Assembly: GCA_963757135.1 (NCBI GenBank)
Contig: CAVWQE010000014.1
Location: 20,137-84,136 of the forward strand
Direction: 5' to 3'
DNA length: 64,000 nt
Source: Gp1-AA145 sp963757135
Lineage (GTDB): Bacteria > Acidobacteriota > Terriglobia > Terriglobales > Acidobacteriaceae
In this document: positions 59,517 to 64,000 of the stretch, piece after piece
Numbering within the stretch: position 1 is the first letter of the stretch
Layout of the letters: every line of letters begins with the position of its first letter
Made by a program: the position numbers and the translations under genes
The notes under the pieces: model-generated
What the model was told of the DNA's origin: nothing
Databases searched by the model: none
Seen by the model: only the letters and a program-made list of their open reading frames with translations

Positions 59517-62500
59517 ATGAAGTCGAAGACCCAGCAAGGCACCGCAGCGGCGAGTGCCCCTGGCGGAATCGCCACATTGCATGGCGCCAACGGAAATTCC
59601 ACTGCGGTTGCAGAGCCCGCCTCGGCAGACCTGAGCGTAGTTCTCGCGGCGCTGCAAACTATGCGCGACGGAGACTTCTCCGTCCGGTTACCGGGTTCGT
59701 GGACGGGTCTGGCAGGCAAGATCGCAGATACATTCAACGACATCGTTGCAGCCAATCAGCAAATGGCCAATGAGCTCAAGCGTGTGGGGCAAGTCGTAGG
59801 CAAGGAAGGCCGCACGCGCGAGCGCACCAAGTTTCACGAATCACGCGGCGCCTGGGGGCAGATGGAAGTTTCGGTGAATACGCTGGTGGACGATCTGCTG
59901 CGGCCGACAACTGAAGTCACGCGCGCAATCGGTGCGGTCGCGCAGGGCAATCTCACGCAGACGGTGCGACTCGACGTTGACGGCCGTCCGCTTGAAGGAG
60001 AATTTCTCCGCTCGGCTGACATCGTGAACACGATGATTCAGCAGCTCAGCGTTTTCACTTCTGAAGTTACGCGCGTTGCTCGCGAAGTCGGTACCGACGG
60101 AAAATTAGGTGGACAGGCGCTTGTGCCCGGTGTGGCGGGAACCTGGAAGGATCTCACCGACTCGGTGAACTCCATGGCCAGCAACTTGACTGGCCAGGTC
60201 CGTAACATTGCAGAAGTCGCCACCGCTGTGGCCAGCGGCGACTTGTCCCGCAAGATCACAGTGGACGTGCGCGGCGAAATTCTGCAGCTCAAAGAAGCCA
60301 TCAACACCATGGTCGATCAGTTGCGTTCGTTTGCATCTGAAGTTACCCGCGTCGCACGCGAAGTCGGTACCGACGGCAAACTCGGCGGACAAGCTGTTGT
60401 GCCTGGCGTTGCCGGAACCTGGAAAGATCTCACCGACTCAGTCAACGCTATGGCCGGCAACTTAACCGCGCAGGTCCGGAACATTGCTGAAGTCACTACC
60501 GCCGTGGCCCGCGGCGACTTGTCACGCAAAATCACGGTCGATGTGAAGGGCGAAATTCTCGAACTGAAAGAAACCATCAACACCATGGTGGACCAACTCA
60601 ACGGGTTTGCGGGTGAAGTGACCCGTGTGGCCCGCGAAGTGGGAACTGAAGGCAAGCTTGGCGGACAGGCGCAAGTGCCCGGAGTCGCCGGAACCTGGAA
60701 GGATCTCACCGACAACGTCAACTTCATGGCCGGCAACCTCACAGCCCAGGTTCGAAATATCGCCGAAGTCGCCAGTGCAATTGCCGGCGGCGATCTCTCG
60801 CGCAAAATCACGGTGGACGTCCGCGGCGAAATCCTGCAGCTCAAAGAAACATTGAACACCATGGTGGACCAGTTGAACCGGTTCGCCGGAGAAGTAACGC
60901 GCGTGGCCCGCGAAGTCGGTTCGGAAGGACGTCTCGGAGGTCAGGCCAACGTGCCCGGTGTGGCGGGAACTTGGAAAGATTTGACTGACTCGGTCAACTC
61001 CATGGCCGGCAATCTTACCGCTCAAGTTCGAAACATCGCCGAAGTCACTACCGCTGTGGCTCGCGGCGATTTGTCGCGCAAAATCACTGTGGACGTCAAA
61101 GGCGAAATTCTCGAGCTCAAGAACACCATTAACACCATGGTGGACCAGCTCAACGCGTTTGCCGGTGAAGTGACTCGCGTAGCAAGAGAAGTCGGTACCG
61201 AGGGAAAACTTGGCGGACAGGCCGAGGTGCCCGGCGTCGCTGGAACCTGGAAAGATCTCACCGACAACGTTAACTTCATGGCTGGCAACCTGACCGCTCA
61301 GGTGCGAAACATCGCCGAAGTCGCAACCGCCGTTGCCCGTGGTGACTTGTCCCGCAAAATCACTGTGGACGTGCGCGGCGAAATTTTGCAGTTGAAAGAA
61401 ACACTGAACACGATGGTGGACCAGTTGCGGTCTTTCGCTTCCGAAGTCACACGCGTGGCTCGCGAAGTGGGGACCGACGGCAAGCTCGGCGGACAGGCGC
61501 AGGTGCCCGGCGTCGGAGGAACCTGGAAAGATCTCACCGACTCTGTGAACTCCATGGCCAGCAACTTGACTGGTCAGGTGCGAAACATTGCCGAAGTTTC
61601 GACGGCCATCGCTAACGGCGACTTGTCAAAGAAAATCACGGTCAACGTCAGCGGCGAAATTCTGCTGCTGAAAGAGACCATCAACACCATGGTCGATCAG
61701 CTGAACGCGTTTGCCGGCGAAGTGACGCGCGTGGCCCGCGAAGTGGGATCGGAGGGACGTCTCGGAGGTCAGGCTAACGTGCCCGGCGTCGCCGGAACCT
61801 GGAAAGATTTGACCGACTCGGTCAACTCCATGGCTGGAAACCTCACCGCTCAGGTGCGAAACATCGCTGAAGTCACAACCGCGGTTGCTCGCGGCGACTT
61901 GTCCCGCAAAATCACTGTGGACGTGAAAGGCGAAATTCTCGAACTTAAGAACACCATCAACACCATGGTGGACCAGCTCAATGCGTTCGCAGGAGAAGTC
62001 ACCCGCGTGGCCCGCGAAGTCGGCACTGACGGGAAGCTCGGAGGTCAAGCGGCTGTGCCTGACGTGGCCGGCACCTGGAAAGATCTCACCGACAACGTCA
62101 ACTTCATGGCCAGCAACCTTACCGGCCAGGTGCGAAATATCGCTGAAGTCGCGACCGCTATCGCGAACGGTGACCTGTCGAAAAAGATCACCGTGGACGT
62201 GCGCGGCGAAATCCTGCAGCTGAAAGAAACGCTGAACACGATGGTCGAGCAGTTGCGATCGTTCGCTGCCGAAGTCACCCGCGTGGCCCGCGAAGTTGGA
62301 TCAGAAGGCCGTCTCGGTGGTCAGGCCAACGTGCCCGGCGTTGCCGGCACATGGAAGGATTTGACTGACTCGGTCAACGCTATGGCCGGAAACCTCACGG
62401 CCCAGGTCCGAAACATTGCTGAAGTCACTACCGCTGTGGCGCGCGGCGACTTGTCGCGCAAAATCACGGTGGACGTGAAAGGCGAAATTCTCGAACTCAA

Positions 62501-64000
62501 GAACACCATTAACACCATGGTGGACCAGCTCAACGCCTTCGCGGCTGAGGTCACTCGCGTCGCTCGCGAAGTTGGAACCGAAGGAAAGCTCGGTGGACAG
62601 GCGCAGGTGCCCGGAGTCGCGGGAACCTGGAAGGATCTAACTGACAACGTCAACGTCATGGCCGCAAACCTCACCGAGCAGGTCCGCGGAATCGTGAAAG
62701 TCGTGACCGCAGTCGCCAACGGCGTGCTTACGCAAAAGCTGACCGTGAACGCGAAGGGCGAAGTCGCAGCTCTCGCAGAAACGATCAACAACATGACCGA
62801 CACGCTGGCAACGTTCGCCGATCAGGTGACGACCGTGGCCCGCGAAGTCGGCGTCGAAGGCCGCCTCGGCGGTCAGGCCAACGTGCCCGGAGCTGCCGGA
62901 ACCTGGAAAGATCTTGTCGGCAACGTCAACCTGCTGGCTGACAACCTGACCAACCAAGTCAGAGCCATCGCCGAGGTTGCGACTGCCGTGACCAAGGGCG
63001 ACCTGACGCGATCCATTCAGGTGGAAGCCAGCGGCGAAGTGGCCGAACTCAAAGACAACATCAACACCATGATCAACAATCTTCGTGGCACCACGGAGCG
63101 CAACACCGAGCAGGACTGGCTCAAGACCAACCTTGCTCGCTTCACTGGAATGTTGCAAGGGCAGCGCGACCTCGGAACCGTCGGTCGCATGCTGCTGTCG
63201 GAACTTGCGCCGCTGGTGAGCGCGCAGCAGGGCGTCATTTATCAGATGGAAGGTGAAGATGCAGCCGGCATGGTTCTGTTGTCGGCATTCGCAGGTGACG
63301 GACAAGACGGCCATCTGCGCCACCTGAATGCGGGTGAGGGACTGATCGGGCAATGCGCGATTGAGAAGCGGCGCATGCTCATCACCGATCTCCCTCCGGA
63401 TCGTACAGTTCCAATTCGTTCCGGATTGTTCGAGGCCGTTCCGCGCAACGTAATCGTTCTGCCGATTTTGTTCGAAGACCGAGTGAAGGCGGTGATTGAA
63501 TTAGCATCCCTGGGAGCTTTCACCGCCTCTCACCTGGCTTTTCTGGAACAGCTGACCTCGAGCATCGGCATCGTGCTGAACAGTATCGAGGCTACGATGC
63601 AGACCGAAGGCCTGCTCAAGCAGTCTCAGCAGCTTGCCGCTGAACTACAGGCGCAGCAGAAAGAATTGCAGACCACCAACGAACAGTTGGCGCAGAAAGC
63701 TCAACAACTTGCCGAACAGAACGCCGAAGTCGAAAGAAAGAACCAGGAAATCGAACAGGCACGCCGCGCTCTGGAAGAGAAAGCAAAAGAGCTCGCGCTC
63801 ACGTCGAAGTACAAATCCGAGTTCCTGGCCAACATGTCGCACGAGTTGCGGACGCCGCTCAACAGCATTCTGGTCCTCGGCCAGCAGCTCACCGAAAACC
63901 CGGGCGGAAACCTCACTCCCAAGCAGGTCGAATTCGCCCGCACAATCCATGGGGCCGGCACCGACTTACTCAACCTCATCAGCGACATCCTCGACCTCTC
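59517..64000 (+). CDS. Poly-HAMP histidine kinase with GAF domain (partial, runs off the window)
   Basis: Over 1494 residues, open to the last base. AGGAG precedes the ATG. No membrane helix or signal: a cytoplasmic kinase. After a short N-terminus and one degenerate unit (about 85-190) come eleven 92-residue HAMP-type repeats (about 192-1203). A GAF domain (about 1205-1360, GEGLIGQCAIEKRRMLITD) and a coiled coil rich in Gln/Glu/Ala follow. Then comes the HisKA dimerisation helix with the phospho-acceptor His1442 in NMSHELRTPLNS. Catalytic ATPase and any receiver domains would lie beyond the window. The repeat pattern resembles group III fungal kinases (Nik1/Os-1), known osmosensors. Confidence 0.93.
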   Translation, partial: MKSKTQQGTAAASAPGGIATLHGANGNSTAVAEPASADLSVVLAALQTMRDGDFSVRLPGSWTGLAGKIADTFNDIVAANQQMANELKRVGQVVGKEGRTRERTKFHESRGAWGQMEVSVNTLVDDLLRPTTEVTRAIGAVAQGNLTQTVRLDVDGRPLEGEFLRSADIVNTMIQQLSVFTSEVTRVAREVGTDGKLGGQALVPGVAGTWKDLTDSVNSMASNLTGQVRNIAEVATAVASGDLSRKITVDVRGEILQLKEAINTMVDQLRSFASEVTRVAREVGTDGKLGGQAVVPGVAGTWKDLTDSVNAMAGNLTAQVRNIAEVTTAVARGDLSRKITVDVKGEILELKETINTMVDQLNGFAGEVTRVAREVGTEGKLGGQAQVPGVAGTWKDLTDNVNFMAGNLTAQVRNIAEVASAIAGGDLSRKITVDVRGEILQLKETLNTMVDQLNRFAGEVTRVAREVGSEGRLGGQANVPGVAGTWKDLTDSVNSMAGNLTAQVRNIAEVTTAVARGDLSRKITVDVKGEILELKNTINTMVDQLNAFAGEVTRVAREVGTEGKLGGQAEVPGVAGTWKDLTDNVNFMAGNLTAQVRNIAEVATAVARGDLSRKITVDVRGEILQLKETLNTMVDQLRSFASEVTRVAREVGTDGKLGGQAQVPGVGGTWKDLTDSVNSMASNLTGQVRNIAEVSTAIANGDLSKKITVNVSGEILLLKETINTMVDQLNAFAGEVTRVAREVGSEGRLGGQANVPGVAGTWKDLTDSVNSMAGNLTAQVRNIAEVTTAVARGDLSRKITVDVKGEILELKNTINTMVDQLNAFAGEVTRVAREVGTDGKLGGQAAVPDVAGTWKDLTDNVNFMASNLTGQVRNIAEVATAIANGDLSKKITVDVRGEILQLKETLNTMVEQLRSFAAEVTRVAREVGSEGRLGGQANVPGVAGTWKDLTDSVNAMAGNLTAQVRNIAEVTTAVARGDLSRKITVDVKGEILELKNTINTMVDQLNAFAAEVTRVAREVGTEGKLGGQAQVPGVAGTWKDLTDNVNVMAANLTEQVRGIVKVVTAVANGVLTQKLTVNAKGEVAALAETINNMTDTLATFADQVTTVAREVGVEGRLGGQANVPGAAGTWKDLVGNVNLLADNLTNQVRAIAEVATAVTKGDLTRSIQVEASGEVAELKDNINTMINNLRGTTERNTEQDWLKTNLARFTGMLQGQRDLGTVGRMLLSELAPLVSAQQGVIYQMEGEDAAGMVLLSAFAGDGQDGHLRHLNAGEGLIGQCAIEKRRMLITDLPPDRTVPIRSGLFEAVPRNVIVLPILFEDRVKAVIELASLGAFTASHLAFLEQLTSSIGIVLNSIEATMQTEGLLKQSQQLAAELQAQQKELQTTNEQLAQKAQQLAEQNAEVERKNQEIEQARRALEEKAKELALTSKYKSEFLANMSHELRTPLNSILVLGQQLTENPGGNLTPKQVEFARTIHGAGTDLLNLISDILDL
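60090..63125 (+). repeat. Eleven tandem 276-base HAMP-coding repeats
   Basis: The start GTxGKLGGQA/GSEGRLGGQA recurs exactly every 276 bases at 60090, 60366, 60642, 60918, 61194, 61470, 61746, 62022, 62298, 62574 and 62850. Most units alternate RGEILQLKETLNTMV and KGEILELKNTINTMV, giving a higher period near 552 bases. The last two units have drifted. Units 4 (60918) and 7 (61746) encode the same protein with many synonymous differences. Confidence 0.92.

Noticed and set aside
60090..63125. CRISPR-like or satellite array
   Set aside because: The 276-base period is in frame throughout and encodes HAMP-type domains; there are no short repeats with unique spacers.

Overview
The window looks like a chromosomal segment of an acidobacterium (Acidobacteriota, Koribacter/Terriglobus-like). 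Four points support this: a secreted protein with the VWFA-related acidobacterial domain, a large MacB-like permease of the type abundant in that phylum, a Gram-negative envelope gene set (lpxD, mDAP peptidoglycan enzymes), and moderately high G+C. Assignment to the phylum is inference. There is no rRNA, CRISPR array, prophage or integrase. The only RNA gene is tRNA-Leu(GAG).

Layout. 1-9 kb: a PfkB sugar kinase, a receiver-only response regulator, a DHA2 efflux pump, a sulfate-assimilation operon (cobA-cysH) behind a structured leader, a LysR regulator, an SHS-type MFS carrier and a lipoprotein phosphoesterase. 9-17 kb: an M13 peptidase, YvcK, small secreted proteins, an esterase, a DinB-like protein and a zincin, with a dense cluster of dispersed repeats. 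17-28 kb: mtnP and a second PfkB kinase, then a tightly overlapping envelope cluster (mgtC-like, dapF-like, ldcA-like, mpl, M61 peptidase, plsC) facing lpxD. 28-38 kb: a repeat protein, a VWA protein, the acetate kinase-phosphoketolase pair, tRNA-Leu/secG, an MBL hydrolase, an aminotransferase and a REP-flanked RAYT transposase. 38-46 kb: bacterioferritin, a selenocysteine-containing formate dehydrogenase operon (fdhA-fdhB-nrfD) and an acyl-CoA dehydrogenase. 46-64 kb: a GIY-YIG cassette, an FMN hydroxyacid dehydrogenase with a Tat-type amidase, an ABC permease, a kinase-TPR protein, and a poly-HAMP histidine kinase that runs off the end.

Most notable observations. (1) The leader of cobA-cysH encodes a 28-residue peptide with seven Cys codons in ten. 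Its RNA can fold into a complete 1:2 / 2:3 / 3:4 attenuator ending in an intrinsic terminator, which predicts cysteine-responsive transcription attenuation of sulfate assimilation. (2) fdhA has an in-frame TGA followed by a bacterial SECIS hairpin with a GGTCT loop. (3) The dapF-like protein has Ser at both catalytic Cys positions although it sits in a murein-recycling cluster. (4) The terminal kinase carries eleven 92-residue HAMP-type repeats. (5) Two small elements, a RAYT and a GIY-YIG ORF, are framed by inverted palindromes, and a family of short dispersed repeats occupies every gap of the fdh operon.

All calls come from reading the sequence. No database search, folding program or alignment was run.
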